The notes: generated by a model from the letters alone, not told the origin. A stretch of DNA of 64,000 nucleotides from Xenopus tropicalis (GCF_000004195.4 NC_030678.2:64537378-64601377); one strand, 5' to 3'; shown: positions 47,379 to 58,725, counted from the first letter of the stretch. Program-made: numbers and translations.

Positions 47379-47620
47379 GTGCCTTTGTAAGTTGGGACAC
47401 AGCAAAAATCTAACAAGTAGTTTTAGTTACACAGCTCTGAAGTCTATATGTGCATATGTGCCTTTCTAAGTTGGGACATGGCAAAAATCTAACAAGTAGT
47501 TTTAGTTACACAGCTCTGAAGTCTATATGTGCATATGTGCCTTTCTAAGTTGGGACACGGCAAAAATCTAACAAGTAGTTTTAGTTAACACAGCTCTGAA
47601 GTCTATATGTGCACAGCTCT
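47379..47620 (+). repeat. 78-79-bp direct repeat, about three copies
   Basis: 'tgtgcctttctaagttggga' recurs at 47379, 47457 and 47536 with 'aaaatctaacaagtagtttt' between, followed by shorter 'cacagctctgaagtcaatgg' repeats to about 47665. Confidence 0.88.
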
Positions 47621-48134
47621 GAAGTCAATGGGAAGACAAGTTGCACAGCTCTGAAGTCAATGGGAAGCAGACTGTGGTGGGCATCAGGTATTTTTTTTAC
47701 CACGCTATAAATATTGACAATCAAATGTTCCATGTGAAAATAGTCTAAGTCCCCATTATGGGCCACTTAGGTAATAGAAAGCTCTCTGGAGGAGCAAACA
47801 GCTATTTAATAGCTTGAGGGCAGCATTATGGGCTGTTCAACTGAGGTTCGGGCCTCAAAGCAGGTTGGGAGAGCACACAGAGGAGCGCACACAGCAGGAT
47901 GGCAAGTACTTTATACTTAGTATGGCAGCTTCCTTAGCCTTCCCAAACTTGCCTGACAGTTAAAAAAAAACAAAAAACTTAGCAGTAGCAGCTGCATTTC
48001 TCACCCTAGGCTTATACTCGAGTCAATACGTTTTTCCAGTTTTCTCAGGTACAATTAGGTACCTCGGCTTATATTCGGATCGGCTTATACTCGAGTATAT
48101 ACGGTATATTCTAATATATGCATATTAGAATATA

Positions 48135-48218
48135 CCGTATATACTCGAGTATAAGCCGATCCCGAATATAAGCCAAGGTACCTAATTGTACCTGAGAAAA
48201 CTGGAAAAGCATACTCCA
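48135..48218 (+). mobile_element. truncated TA-flanked element, head-to-head with copy 4
   Basis: CCGTATATACTCGAGTATAA begins here and runs into 'taagccaaggtacctaattg', then stops near 48218. With the right end of copy 4 it makes a palindrome of about 200 bp centred in the AT-rich 48105-48134 segment. Confidence 0.75.
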
Positions 48219-48398
48219 CTAAAAAATGAAAAACATGAGAAATATCAGCAGCTAGGCTGACCTGATAAGGACCCGAAGCCTGTCTTTGTTTGTATGACTG
48301 CAGGGCTGTGATTGGCTGTTGTGCTTCTGGCAGAGACCGTTAGGACACGCATCCCCCCCTACATTTGAAACACTGACTGAGACCTAAGAGGATCTATA

Positions 48399-48544
48399 GT
48401 AGGGGTGGCCAATACATAGATCGCAGCCCACCAGTTGATCCCCTGTGGATTCCTGGTGGGCCGCGATAAAGCACGCATTCACGCCACACTTCCGTATTCC
48501 CCGGTCATCAGTCGACCGCGACTGAAAAAAGTCTGGCCACCCCT
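48399..48544. mobile_element. small hAT-like MITE with 8-bp duplication
   Basis: AGGGGTGGCCA and TGGCCACCCCT ends; GATCTATA at 48391-48398 and 48545-48552. The interior 'gatcgcagcccaccagttga' is the marker of a common vertebrate-type hAT family. Confidence 0.78.
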
Positions 48545-48779
48545 GATCTATAGGGAGCTCCAATAAAGGGGCCAGTTTTGCAGACAGTATTCGGTTTTAG
48601 TCAGAAATTATTCATAATTGCCTACAATATTAGGGTTTTTTCATTTATCCAATATGTCTCCTTTAATTACGTACAAAATGTATCTATGTTAAGGTGAAGG
48701 AGAAATACAGTTAGAACTTTGAAAGCACTAAATTTAACAGAATCCTCCCATACATTTGTCTAACAATTGTTTAACCCTC

Positions 48780-49205
48780 CTCTTCAAGAACAACCCTGGT
48801 GGGGAGATCTGAGGCACCAAGGACTGAAGGGGAACATCTCCATTACTATTTGCTGTTGGGGGTGGGAAACAGTAACTATAAGATCAGTCTATTCTTGGAT
48901 GACATACTCCTAACAATAAACAATGCACATACAACTCTTGCAGATTTATTAAAAAGTATCAGTGAGTTTTAGGCAATATTAGGATACAAAAGTAATCTCA
49001 CCAGATCTCCTGCCCTGCCCATTTTATTAGCCAGGAGAAACAAAAACTCATCAAAATTAATTCTGCTGGCTACAACACTCAAGAAAATATCTTGGTGTAA
49101 ACCTGACCACCCCTTTCAACCCCTTTTAACACTTTTTACACAAGAAACTACCCAGGCCATATTACAAAACTAAAACAAGACCTGGAACATGTATAAGCTG
49201 TCTTG
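48780..49205 (+). mobile_element. L1 (Tx1-type) ORF2 fragment
   Basis: The translation contains YKISLFLDDILLTI (the RT 'F/Y-x-D-D' block as LDDI) then LLKSISEF and YKSNLTRSPALP, as in Tx1-type L1. Stops present; no ends. Confidence 0.6.
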
Positions 49206-49389
49206 GGAAGACTTATTGTCATGGTGTGATTCATAAAAGCAGTAAATAGTAGGCCCCTCTAAGGCCATGTTTGGAGTAAATGTTCCCCCTTTAGTTGGTC
49301 AAAGAATTCTGAAATGAGAATGAAGGTGGTAGCCCTCTGTAGTCAATACATGGAGAAAGACTGCCATCTTTTTTCTGTAAAAAGAAAGT

Positions 49390-50040
49390 CTGCCCCAGCA
49401 GGTAAAGACAATAGTTGGAAACCGAATGCTAATTCGCCTATTGTTTTAACATGTGGTTTTCAGTGAAGGTAACATCTTCCTATGTTCAGTTTGCATTGCC
49501 CAGGTTGGTAACAGGGTCTCTTTAAGTTTGTCTGACAGACCTTGCCAGAAAGCTGCCAAAAAAGTCTTGTTCTTCCAGTCAGTCTCTAATGCTAGAGTCC
49601 TTAGCTCAATGGCATTTTGGCTGGCATTAAGATTGCCTTGATAGATTTGCATGATTTAAGAACAGACAGGCAGATGGTAGATGGGTACCTGCAGAATTTT
49701 TCCAGCGCAACTATTGAGCTTCATAGGCTTCCAGAAGTTACCCAATACAGCTTTTGTGGGTTGTATAGGCTTCCACAAGGTGATTTCTCTAGGTCTAATA
49801 TTGCTACCTCAAAAGTTCATAGCCTCATTGTACTGTCATGACCACTTGGCATATGAAAAACAGGCCAAAGTCCAGTAACATTGAATAGTAAATCTCCTAA
49901 TGAGAATAGAGGCAAGGGTCGGGAGGCATCATTAATAGTAGTAAGGAAAAGGCAGAAAATACAGGAACTTGTAAATCTCAGATAAAGCAATGCAAAACAC
50001 ATCCAGGAATATGCAAGCAATATCTACAATTGGACATTGA
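49390..50040 (-). mobile_element. Gypsy-type LTR retrotransposon gag remnant
   Basis: The reverse strand at 49446-49652 encodes AIELRTLALETDWKNKTFLA...FWQGLSDKLKE, the conserved 'FRTLAAETGWNEAALMAAFWQGLS' portion of Gypsy gag. Flanking reverse-strand sequence to about 50040 is probably its 5' gag/leader with indels. No LTR was defined. Confidence 0.6.
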
Positions 50041-50059
50041 ATCCAGATCCAAAGGTGAC

Positions 50060-50770
50060 CTTTCCTTTAAAATTTTTTGTCCCGGAGCGGCGCATTAGTA
50101 GTCTGGTGATGTAATAAGTACCATTTGTGAAGATAGGTGTGACCTCAAAAACCATCACTAGTAGTTGTCAAAGTTCTTGCTCGGTTAGGTGTGGTTTCAG
50201 GTCTGATGAAGGTAAGTACATTCCTCAGCCACAAATGCATATACTATTTTTTTTTCACTTTCTTAATTAAAACAGTTGGGAATTGTTGGGAACCATCTTA
50301 TACTTAAAAATAGATAGTGAATTTTAATTTATTTTAAGTATAAGATTTTTTTGTTTTCGCGTTTTATATAATTATTTAATGTTATATGCCATTTAAAATT
50401 ATAATCCTAAATGGTGAAATTTTTATGTAAACTGTATAGCACCATATAAACTGTATAGCACCACTCTAAACTTGCAAGCAGAAATTCATTTTTAAAATAT
50501 TCTAACTTTGCAGCAAAAACAGACTGAGAAAAACACTGATGTAAATTAATTCCTGTGCAGACCTAGGCCACATTTATTGTCACAAGCAAGTACAGTGACT
50601 CATGCCCAAAAATCCATCCTAATGATATAAACTAGCTATTGATCTACTAATAACAGTGAAAATACAAGGCTTTTTAATTAACACAATTCCACAATTATTA
50701 CCAGTTAATTAAAAAAATATATTTTTCTCAGTGATTAATACAGGACGTAAACTTTTGGGCACACTGTACC
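50060..50770. other. unassigned intronic stretch
   Basis: AT-rich; 'aaattttttgtcccggagcg' near 50072 may be a Gypsy or MITE edge. No exon. Confidence 0.35.
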
Positions 50771-50774
50771 TCTT

Positions 50775-50893
50775 TTTGATTTTTTATTGATTTTTTTAGT
50801 AGACCTAAGGTATGGAGATCCAAATTACGGAAAGACCCCTTATCCGGAATATCCTTGGTCCCGAGCATTCTGGATAATGGGTCCTATACCTGT
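50775..50893. mobile_element. fragment of the ACAGGTATGGGATC MITE
   Basis: 'aattacggaaagacccctta' and the end 'ggtcctatacctgta' match the right part of 37165-37472. Confidence 0.7.
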
Positions 50894-51755
50894 AGTTACA
50901 CAGTTACATAGGGTTGAAAAAAGACCAGAGTCCATCAAGTTCAACACTTCCAAGTAAACCCAGCACACACAACCTATACTTACCTATCTATACACTCACA
51001 TACATAAACTATATATATAAACATTAATACTAACTGTAGATATTAGTATCACAATAGCATTGGATACTATGCTTGTTCAAGAACCCATCCAGGCCCCTCT
51101 TAAAGGCATTAACAGAATCTGCCATTACTAGGAAGGGCATTCCACAACCTCACGGCCCTCACCGTGAAAAACCACCTACGCTGCTTCAAATGGAAACCCC
51201 GTTCCTCTAATCTAAAGGGGTGGCCTCTGGTGCATTGATCGTTTTTATTGGAAAAAAACACCCCTATCTGCCTATAATCCCCTCTAATGTACTTGTACAG
51301 AGTAATCATGTCCCCTCACAGGCGCCTTTTTTCCAGAGAAAACAACCTCAAACTCGACAGTCTAACCTCATAGTTTAAATCTTCCATTCCCTTAACCAGT
51401 TTAGTTGCACGTCTCTACACTCTCTCCAGTTCATTAATATCCTTTTTGAGGACTGGAGTCCAAAACTGCACTGCATAGTCAAGGTGAAGCCTTACCAGGG
51501 ACCTATAAAGAGGCAAAATTATGTTTTCATCCCTTGAGTCAATGCCCCTTTATACAAGACAGTACTTTATTTGCTTTAGTAGCCACAGAATGACATTGCC
51601 TGGAATTAGACAACTCGTTATCTACAAAAATCCCCAGATACATCTGCATTAAGGATCCCCCAACACACCATTTAGTAGATAGCTGGAATATGCAGGGCAG
51701 GTACACTGGCCGTTGAATAGGGAGATCTTCACCACATAAGGAATCAATTACCACT
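50894..51755 (-). mobile_element. 5'-truncated CR1 LINE, reverse strand
   Basis: Its 3' tail is at the left ('gttacacagttacatagggt'). The reverse strand encodes MITLYKYIRGDYRQIG, then FRLEERGFHLKQRRWFFTVR, matching residues 333-390 of the copy at 26726-28012, and further left-to-right ISNSRQCHSVAT-type RT C-terminal blocks. Several frameshifts. Older than the 26.7-kb copy. Confidence 0.8.
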
Positions 51756-52820
51756 TGACAAGGGCAGCGTCAATTTTGTGGCCCTCTTAAACAACCCTTC
51801 ACTCTTAGCCCTTTACTCTCTTTTTGGTCCTGTCAAATACACTCACACAACAACCTTTGTGGATAGAAAAGACCGCAACCCGTTTACTTGCAGTATCAAA
51901 TTTGCCATTATTACACAGAACCCCATTTAACAATAACATATTAATGTAATTAACTAATATAACTTAATCTGCTAATAACATAATAACAATAAGCCATTGA
52001 AGGCTGCATTTGTGAAAGCTGTACCTGCCCCCACTGCAATCAGTTCACTGAGGTTAGAAACCCCCTTTTTTCTAACCGCCACAGCACCATTTACCACAGA
52101 CCTATGGCTGTAATCCCTAGCCTCAGGCCTAACCTTCTGTCTGAATCTCCTTTAGCTATGGAATCCTTGACTCTTACAATTTACTCTAATTCACATCCTC
52201 CTGCCTCATTCTATTCTGGGGCCCCTGGAAGTGAAGTGCACTAAGTGCAACTTAGAGCATAAATGCCATGTTTTTTTTGACCCACAATGTATTAGCAGAA
52301 GTAAACTTTATAATTTAGCTGAATAATCAATCATCAGTGATCCATGACACAATGCAATATGATTTTTCTTGATGCACACAGAAAGGGGCAAATATATTTG
52401 CAGTGTAAGAGGGCAAACATGCAATTTCCAGTAATTCTATTCTATTTTCATTACCATTCATTTGTGAGCTTTATAGAGCTGTTGTAGTAAGTAAAACTTG
52501 CTCTGCTTACATAGTTTAATAACTATGTCAGTTTCTAGCATATGCGTTATAATTTTACACAAATTTTTTGCTTTAATTAATAATTCATTATTTTAATAAT
52601 TAACTAAATAAATAATACATACATGTACTGCCACTGGGAACAGAGGGTTAAATGAAAATGGTCAGTTGCAATACTTTTTTTTGTGTGTGCCTGCATTTTA
52701 ATTTCACATCTCCATCAAAGTACTAATTGTCCAAAAGTGAATATTAAAATACAAAAAGAACTAAAACTTTGTGCATGAATAGGTGTTACTTGTTTGCCTC
52801 TGTAGTTGTCTGCATGCACT
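51756..52820. other. unassigned intronic stretch
   Basis: No repeat end recognised; ends in the pyrimidine tract of the nfasc microexon. Confidence 0.35.
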
Positions 52821-52872
52821 GCAATAACCTCTCTTCTCTATTTTCCCCATTTGCTACCATGGAAACTAACAG

Positions 52873-52890
52873 CAAACATTCAGCGAGACC
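52873..52890 (+). CDS. nfasc: neurofascin 18-nt microexon
   Basis: A pyrimidine-rich tract (about 52826-52855) and AACAG acceptor precede 18 nt, then a consensus GTAAGT donor at 52891. Inserted in phase 1 between the flanking exons it adds PNIQRD, giving KVPLD-PNIQRD-LIQPPT. Known neurofascin and NrCAM proteins carry a six-residue, optionally spliced insert at exactly this place, and the human neurofascin version has the same P-x-I-Q pattern. Length (a multiple of three), phase, splice sites and residue match all agree. Skipping it still leaves a continuous frame (D-L-IQPPT), as expected for an alternative microexon. It is too short for gene-finders, and I located it by matching phase and peptide. 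Function is inferred: it alters the spacer before Ig1 of the extracellular region. Confidence 0.8.
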
Positions 52891-52959
52891 GTAAGTTTTA
52901 ATCAGAACTTCAACTTGTTATAAAAAAATTTTTGGCTGTACTGTTTATTACGTGGTCAA

Positions 52960-55060
52960 GAGGAAAGACAATAAATCACAGACATAACAGAAACACTGCT
53001 AGATAGTAAAAAAAAGACTACAAAAAAGGCAAAAGGTAGGGAAAGAAAGATCTCAGTATCATCAGCATAGAGGTGGTTGAAAGCCAAAAGAACTGATTAG
53101 TTTGCCAAGTGAGGAAGCATAGAGAGAAAATAGTAAAGGGCCCAGGACAGAGCCCTGAGGAACCCCGATGGAAAGTGGTAAGGTAGAAGATGATGCTCCA
53201 TTGTAAGAGACACTGAAAGTTCGATCTGAGAGGTAAGAAGAAAACCAGGACCAAGAGAGTGGAGAGACTGGAGGAGAAGAGGGTGATCCACAGTGTCAAA
53301 AGCAGCTGAGAGATCAAGAAGTATTAGTAGTAGAGGTCATTAGTTAGTTGGGTTAGAGCAGTTTCTGTGTAGTGTTGTTGTCTAAAACCAGATTGTAGGG
53401 GATCAAACAGATTATTGTCAGAGAAGAGTAGCGTCAGTCAGTTGTAAACTTGTCGCTCAAGTAGTGTAGAGATGAAGGGGAGCAGAGAGACAGGTCAGAG
53501 GTTACTAAGATTGGAGGGGTCAAGAGAGGGTTTTTTCAGAATAGAGGTTACAAGTGCATGTTTCAGTTGGGAGGGAAAGATTCCAGTAGTGAGTGAGAGA
53601 TTGAATAGATGGGTTAAGGCTTTGATAAGACAGGGGTTGGCATTGCATAGACCAGTGATCCCCAACCAGTGGCTTCCAGTCAACATTGGGACTATCAAAT
53701 AGCCAATCATAGCTCTCATTGTCACCTCCAGGAACTTGCTCATGTTTGTGTTGCTCTCCAAAACTTTTTCTATTTGAATGTGGCTCACGGGTATAAAAGG
53801 TTGTGGTCCCTGGAGTAGACATTTGGAAGAAATAGGATAGAGTAGGCAGGTAGTAAGGTGAGAGGAAGCCAAAAGACTTCCAAAAAACTTCCTCTTCAGT
53901 CACTGGGGAGAAGGAGCCAAGAAGAGACTGGGTAGTGTGTAGGGAAGGGAGGTAAATGGTTATGGGGATTAAGTTGTACAATGTCTCTTCTGATGGTGTC
54001 AGTTTGGTTTTTAAAGTGCTCGGCAACAACTTGAGTTGTGATTGAAGCACACGGAGGGGGTGGGGAAGGGGACAGCAGAGAGTTAAAGGTAGAGAAAAGT
54101 TGTGCAGGTTTTTTAGAGAGGGCGGTAAAGTAGGTTTGTTTAGCTTGGCAGAGGGTGGTATTATAGGAGATCAGAGCAGAAGTCTGATTCTGACCTGGAT
54201 TTGCGCCAGTAGCGCTCAAGTGTACGTGAATTTGGAGGGCTTTGGTATGAGCAGTGTGCCAAGGTTGGAGTGGTTTAGGCCTCATGCCTTTTGTCTTGGC
54301 AGGAGCAAACTCATTAAGTGCAGTGGTGAGTGTGCTGTAGTAGACAGAGGTAGCCTGATTAGTTTAGGGATTGCAGAGTTGAAATGTGAGCAGATTGTGA
54401 TCAGCGAGGGGGAAAGGGGAGTTAACAAAGTTGGAGATTCAATAGAATTTTGTAAATATAAGATCCAGGGAGTTTCCATTGGAGTGAGAGTGGGAATCAG
54501 AGCACAGAGATAACCAAAATGAGAATGTGAGTGAAAGGAGTTTAGCGACAGCATGGGCATTAGTATTGTTAACAGGTATGTTAAAGTCATCCAGTACAAT
54601 AGATGGGGAATCAGAGGAAAGGAAATAAGAAAGCCAAACAGAAAAGTTGTCAAAGAATTGTGAGGTTGGTTCAGGAGGACCTTATATGACAGCAATGCAA
54701 AGCGAACCACAGGAGAATAGACTAATGGAGTGAACCTCAAATGAGTGGGGAGAGAAGGAGTCCTACCCCACCCCCTGCTCTGTTTCCAGGTCTGGGAGTG
54801 TAAGTAAGTTGTAGAACCCCAAAGGACAGGGCAGCAGGTGAGGCAGTGTCTGTAGAGGAAAGCCAGGTTTCAGTTATTGCAAGTAAGTTAAAGGATTTAG
54901 CGATGAAAAGGCTATGAATGGAGGTAAGTTTGTTGCAGGCAGAGTAGGAATCCCAGAGGGCACATGATTTTTGAACAGTGGCTTTGGGTATAGGGTTAAG
55001 GTTTCTGTACTTCAAAGAGGTACAAGGTGGGGTTGGAGAATGTGGCCCTGACAAAACAGT
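52960..55060 (-). mobile_element. L2/CR1-group LINE with endonuclease and RT remnants
   Basis: On the reverse strand the order is: AP-endonuclease piece (LLAITETWLSSTDTA, PRPGNRAGGGVGLLL; about 55054-54737), a long degraded middle (54740-53900, with FSTFNSLLSPSPPPP), then RT start (LKHALVTSILKKPSLDP; about 53495-53600) and the [16 protein letters not shown] block near 53130-53170. Multiple frameshifts make it inactive. A hAT fragment (53653-53812) sits inside it. Plus-strand frames here are antisense artefacts. Confidence 0.75.
53653..53812. mobile_element. small hAT MITE in the L2 LINE
   Basis: CAGTGATCCCCAACCAGTGG left end and 'aaaaggttgtggtccctg' right end; imperfect 8-bp flanks GCATAGAC / GAGTAGAC. 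A longer sister copy is at 58874-60257. Confidence 0.65.
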
Positions 55061-55216
55061 GATGGGGTAAGGGCCAGGGTTGGGGGAAATTTCACCAGCA
55101 GCAAGTAACAGGAAGGAGAGGAATGCAAGGTGAGAAGTGGGATTTGTATGTTCTTGTTCTATGTGAAGAGAAATAGTTAACTGGAACTATGGAACAATGC
55201 ACTTTAATGACTTCAT

Positions 55217-55828
55217 GGGGTTGATTCACTAAAGGGCGATAAAACAAGCACTATTTATAGCATGCGGTAAAAATTTTATCGCTTATTTTTTGCGACTTAA
55301 CGCTCGATTCACTAAAAGGACAGGCGTCGTAATTAAGATGCAATGTTCTTTGCGTTATTTAACTCACGATTGCGTTAATTCCCGCCGCGTGCGTTATTTC
55401 CTGCTGCACGCAATATATTTCGCCACTTGATAAATTAGTGCACGATTTTACGCACGTAACCATTACTTTTCTGAGAATTACCATTTCCCCGAAAACTGGA
55501 GGATGCATCACATACTTGAAAAAATCCCACGGCAAAGTCCATGTTGTGTTGCCAAAAGCTCACGAACTACAATGTTCTTTAAGTACCGCCTGCCCCAAGC
55601 ACAGACTAATGAGATATTTAGTGCGTTTAACACTTCATATGTGTTTGTGAATCCTGTGTTAGTATTATTTCTATGCGAGAACAACACATTGCGAGTGCGT
55701 TTTTTTGAGCATGCGATATGCGTCTTAATGCATGCAAAATGACTGATGAATCGGGACTTAATTATCACATGATTTTTAACGCAAAAAAGCATGCGATAAG
55801 CGTTATAGACCTTTAGTGAATCAACCCC
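55217..55828. mobile_element. MITE with GGGGTTGATTCACTAAAG ends, CAT duplication
   Basis: Right end CTTTAGTGAATCAACCCC. CAT flanks both sides (55214-55216, 55829-55831). Same family as 5919-6547 and 59046-60151. Confidence 0.78.
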
Positions 55829-56009
55829 CATGTGTTGAGAGAGAAGGAGAGTAGAATGGCAGGAAATGTTTTAAGAAACATGAAAATACAAAGAGGAGTA
55901 ATACAGGATAAAACATTTTCTAAGGTAGAAAGTAACAAACTACCAGAAGCAAAGTTTTTTTCTTGTGATTCCATGTTGTTCAGTTTTGATTGGAGATAAT
56001 TCAGGGCCT

Positions 56010-56275
56010 TGTCATAAAAAATATCCCTTGTCGCGGGCGACTAATCTCCCCGAAATTCCATGCCACTGGTGAGAATGTAAATCGCTGTTGGGATGGCATA
56101 TGCGGCACCAAGATTTCCCCAAAATCGTGGAAGTTTCCTCACAAGGCGACGACGCCGTGTATGCCATCCCACCAGCGATTTACATTCTTGCCGGGGGGAT
56201 GGCATTTCGGGGAGATTAGTCACCCACGACATGGGAGATTTGTCGCGGGCGACTAGTCTCCCCGTGTGCCAGAGT
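56010..56275. mobile_element. hairpin MITE (gtcgcgggcgactaatctcc)
   Basis: 'gtcgcgggcgacta' occurs at 56031 and 56242. 'aatgtaaatcgctgttggga' pairs with 'tcccaccagcgatttacatt', giving a palindrome over about 200 bp. Ends uncertain. Confidence 0.6.
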
Positions 56276-56863
56276 CCTGATACCTGCCACACTGGTTGTC
56301 CAGAGGTTAATAGTAAGGCTGCAACATCTCCTTAATCACATAGATTTCCTTCTCCTGTAACCCATTCGGCCCCCTCCCTCAGGAATTTGCTTTGACTTCT
56401 GGCTTGTGGGCATGCTCAGTTGTGCTAAGCTCAGATTACTAAACACGCCCTTCAGTCTAGCAGACAGTAAAGAGATGGAATTGCTGGTTCCCATAGAAAC
56501 TTGGCTCTAGCTGTCAATTTTTTTGTCAGCTTCAATTTTTTTCTCGTAATTTTCTCTCCTGAGCTCAGCTCAAACAAAGCATAACGTTTATCAGACAGTT
56601 CTGCCTAAGTGAGCCTGTATTGTTGATGAAATGTATGCTGAATAAGGGTCTGTGTGTGTCTGTTGTTTGCAGATTTAAATGTATCTAATTATGTATCAGA
56701 GGAAAAATGTCCACCGGCTGAAAGCTGCTATTTGCTTTAGGAAAATGTGATGGTGCTGGCAAACGGAGGGGATATATGCAGTATAAAGGATGCCATTTGG
56801 GTGGGGGAGACGTGCCCAACTGATATACATTGTAGGCAAATGTAGGCTTTACATGTCCTTTAA
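56276..56863 (-). mobile_element. partial inverted copy of the 9277-9894 MITE
   Basis: Right end 'ggctttacatgtcctttaa' and interior 'ctgagctcagctcaaacaaa', 'gcatgctcagttgtgctaag' match 9277-9894 in reverse. The other terminus is replaced by the neighbouring hairpin MITE. Confidence 0.75.
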
Positions 56864-57502
56864 CTGACAGCAGCTCAGATCAAGTGCTGGAATCAGCAGA
56901 ATCTCCAGAGTTAGTGGAGGAATATCTCAGGGGTGCAGTTCTTCACAAATAAATGGATATGGTAGCTTTGGGCTGGAACAGAAGCTCAGAACATGATGTA
57001 TTGCGTTTCTAGGCCAAATTTTGTTGATCTTTAGCTTTCCTTTAAAGCAGAAGGACTGTTACAATCACTAGGGGTGCCAAATGCACTTTCCTGATGCCCC
57101 ATGTCATTACTTCTGTTATCAGAAGACTGCATCAACCAGGAGTACTTCTGTAGAGCACTGTTTCGCAATCTTCTTCTCTTTTTCTATATTGAACATGTAT
57201 TGGCCAAGGCCATTGAAATATGAAGAAGAGGAAAAAGCTGATTTCTCCTTGGTGCTCATACAGAAGTACCCTGGGCCAGTGCAGTTTTCTGCTTACAGGG
57301 TGCTAGGTAAGCTAATATAATTACAAGGGGTTCCTAATATTTGGCACTGTCTGTGATTTTAACTTTTCTTCTCTTTTAAGGTTTCTTTTTATGTATTGTA
57401 TATGTTGTAATATAAAGTTATAGATTGTCCCAAATTATTCTGTGGTTTTATAGTCTGCTTTCAATAAAGATTTCTTGAATATCTGAGCCCTAGTCTGTAT
57501 TG
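56864..57502. other. T2-like remnants, no gene
   Basis: 56940-57045 ends 'ttagctttcctttaa' and resembles 19800-19885. 57060-57330 shares 'gggccagtgcagttttctgc' with 62148-62200. No exon. Confidence 0.4.
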
Positions 57503-57824
57503 TTGGGGTTGTTCACCTTTGAGTTAACTTTTAGTATGATGCAGAGAGTAACATTGTGAGACAATTGGTGTTGTTATTATTTGTAGTTTTTTAGTTATTT
57601 CACTTCTTGTTCAGCAGCTCTGCAGTTTGGAGTTTCAGCAGCTACCTGGTTGCTAGGGTCCAAATTACCTTAGCAACCGGGGAGCAGTTTGAATGAGAGG
57701 ATGGAAGAAAAAGTCAAATAGATCAAAAACTATAAGAAATGATGAAGAGCAATTGAAAAGTTGCTTAGAATAGGCAATTCTATAACATACTAGAAGTTAA
57801 CTTAAAGGTGAACCACATCTTTAA
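57503..57824. mobile_element. T2-like MITE (ggttgttcacctttgag)
   Basis: Left 'gggttgttcacctttgagtt' and right 'aacttaaaggtgaaccacat' are inverted; 'gttgctagggtccaaattac' is a common Xenopus T2-type marker. TTAA at the right end; left TTAA lost. Confidence 0.7.
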
Positions 57825-58475
57825 TATAAATATGTTCATTGGATTAACTCAAAAAACCTTTCACATGTATAGAAAAAAACGTACTCATCAGCAATCTCGC
57901 TGTATTCATGCAGAAGTAACAGTTAGATTTTGATTAACAGTTTGGTAAAAAAAAAACATTTGCTCATTTACTTTCTGCACCACAGTGTGCAAACATAGCA
58001 TTTGCCATGTTTGTTATCTATAATACGTTATTTTTTTTCCCACCATTCCAGCATCATTGCAGTCATCAGTGCAATCTTATGTGTGGCCACTATTCTTTCA
58101 GTGCAACTTTGCTTTGGCAATTGTTGCAGGTTGCTGTGGGAACCCTAAAGCTGCCATCTGTTACTCATGTGGCAATAGCTCCAAGGTTCCTCTGTATCAT
58201 CAGCTGCAACTGCACTCAGTTTGGAATGTGAGGCAGGAAGGATTGAGCAGCGTTAAGCACTAACTATACGGAAGTACAAAGAGCTCTTTTTGACACAAGT
58301 ACCTTTGACCAAAACTGTGGTATAGGATGTAAATGGGCCCAGATTTATTAGAGCTATCATTAATGAGCGACTCATAGAAAACTGCATGTAGAGAGACAGA
58401 TTGCTGTGAGGGAAATAGTAAATATTACAGAAATGGTGCCGAATTTTTAATATATAATATGTAGGAAGTTTCCTA
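57825..58475. other. unassigned intronic stretch
   Basis: No exon; open frames 58007-58263 have no domain. Confidence 0.35.
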
Positions 58476-58479
58476 TAAA

Positions 58480-58660
58480 AAGTTATATGTAAAGTCGCGA
58501 CAATATACGAGCAAGTCGTAATGGCTATGAAAAAGTCGCGACAATTTACGAGCAAGTCGTAATGGCTACGAAATAGTCGCGACAATTTACGAAAAATCGC
58601 AAAATGTTCGTTTCCAATACGATTTTTTCCCATTCGGGATTCGGATTCGTGGATTAGCAG
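58480..58660. mobile_element. Harbinger-like MITE fragment
   Basis: 'gtcgcgacaatttacga' repeats and the end 'ggattcggattcgtggatta' match the 10345-10934 and 31636-31966 families; left end lost. Confidence 0.5.
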
Positions 58661-58725
58661 TTAGCCAACGGAAAGAGTTGTGAATGCAGATACTACAAGC
58701 ACATTATACTATGAGAGGAAATTAA

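Larger units (their letters stand above)
46863..48104 (-). mobile_element. TA-flanked foldback transposon, copy 4 (nfasc intron)
   Basis: Left foldback CTGTATATACTGG...CTCGAGTATAT (46863-46945), right 'ggatcggcttatactcgag' and TATATACGG, TA on both flanks. Interior: a 27-bp minisatellite, a 78-bp direct repeat and 'tatggcagcttccttagcct', shared in reverse with copy 1. Confidence 0.8.

Noticed and set aside
46899..47469. Open frames on both strands up to 168 codons
   Set aside because: 27-bp minisatellite keeps all frames open; the peptide repeat differs in each frame and none is favoured.
54100..54513. 137-codon plus-strand frame
   Set aside because: Antisense of the L2-group LINE, whose endonuclease/RT order is on the reverse strand.
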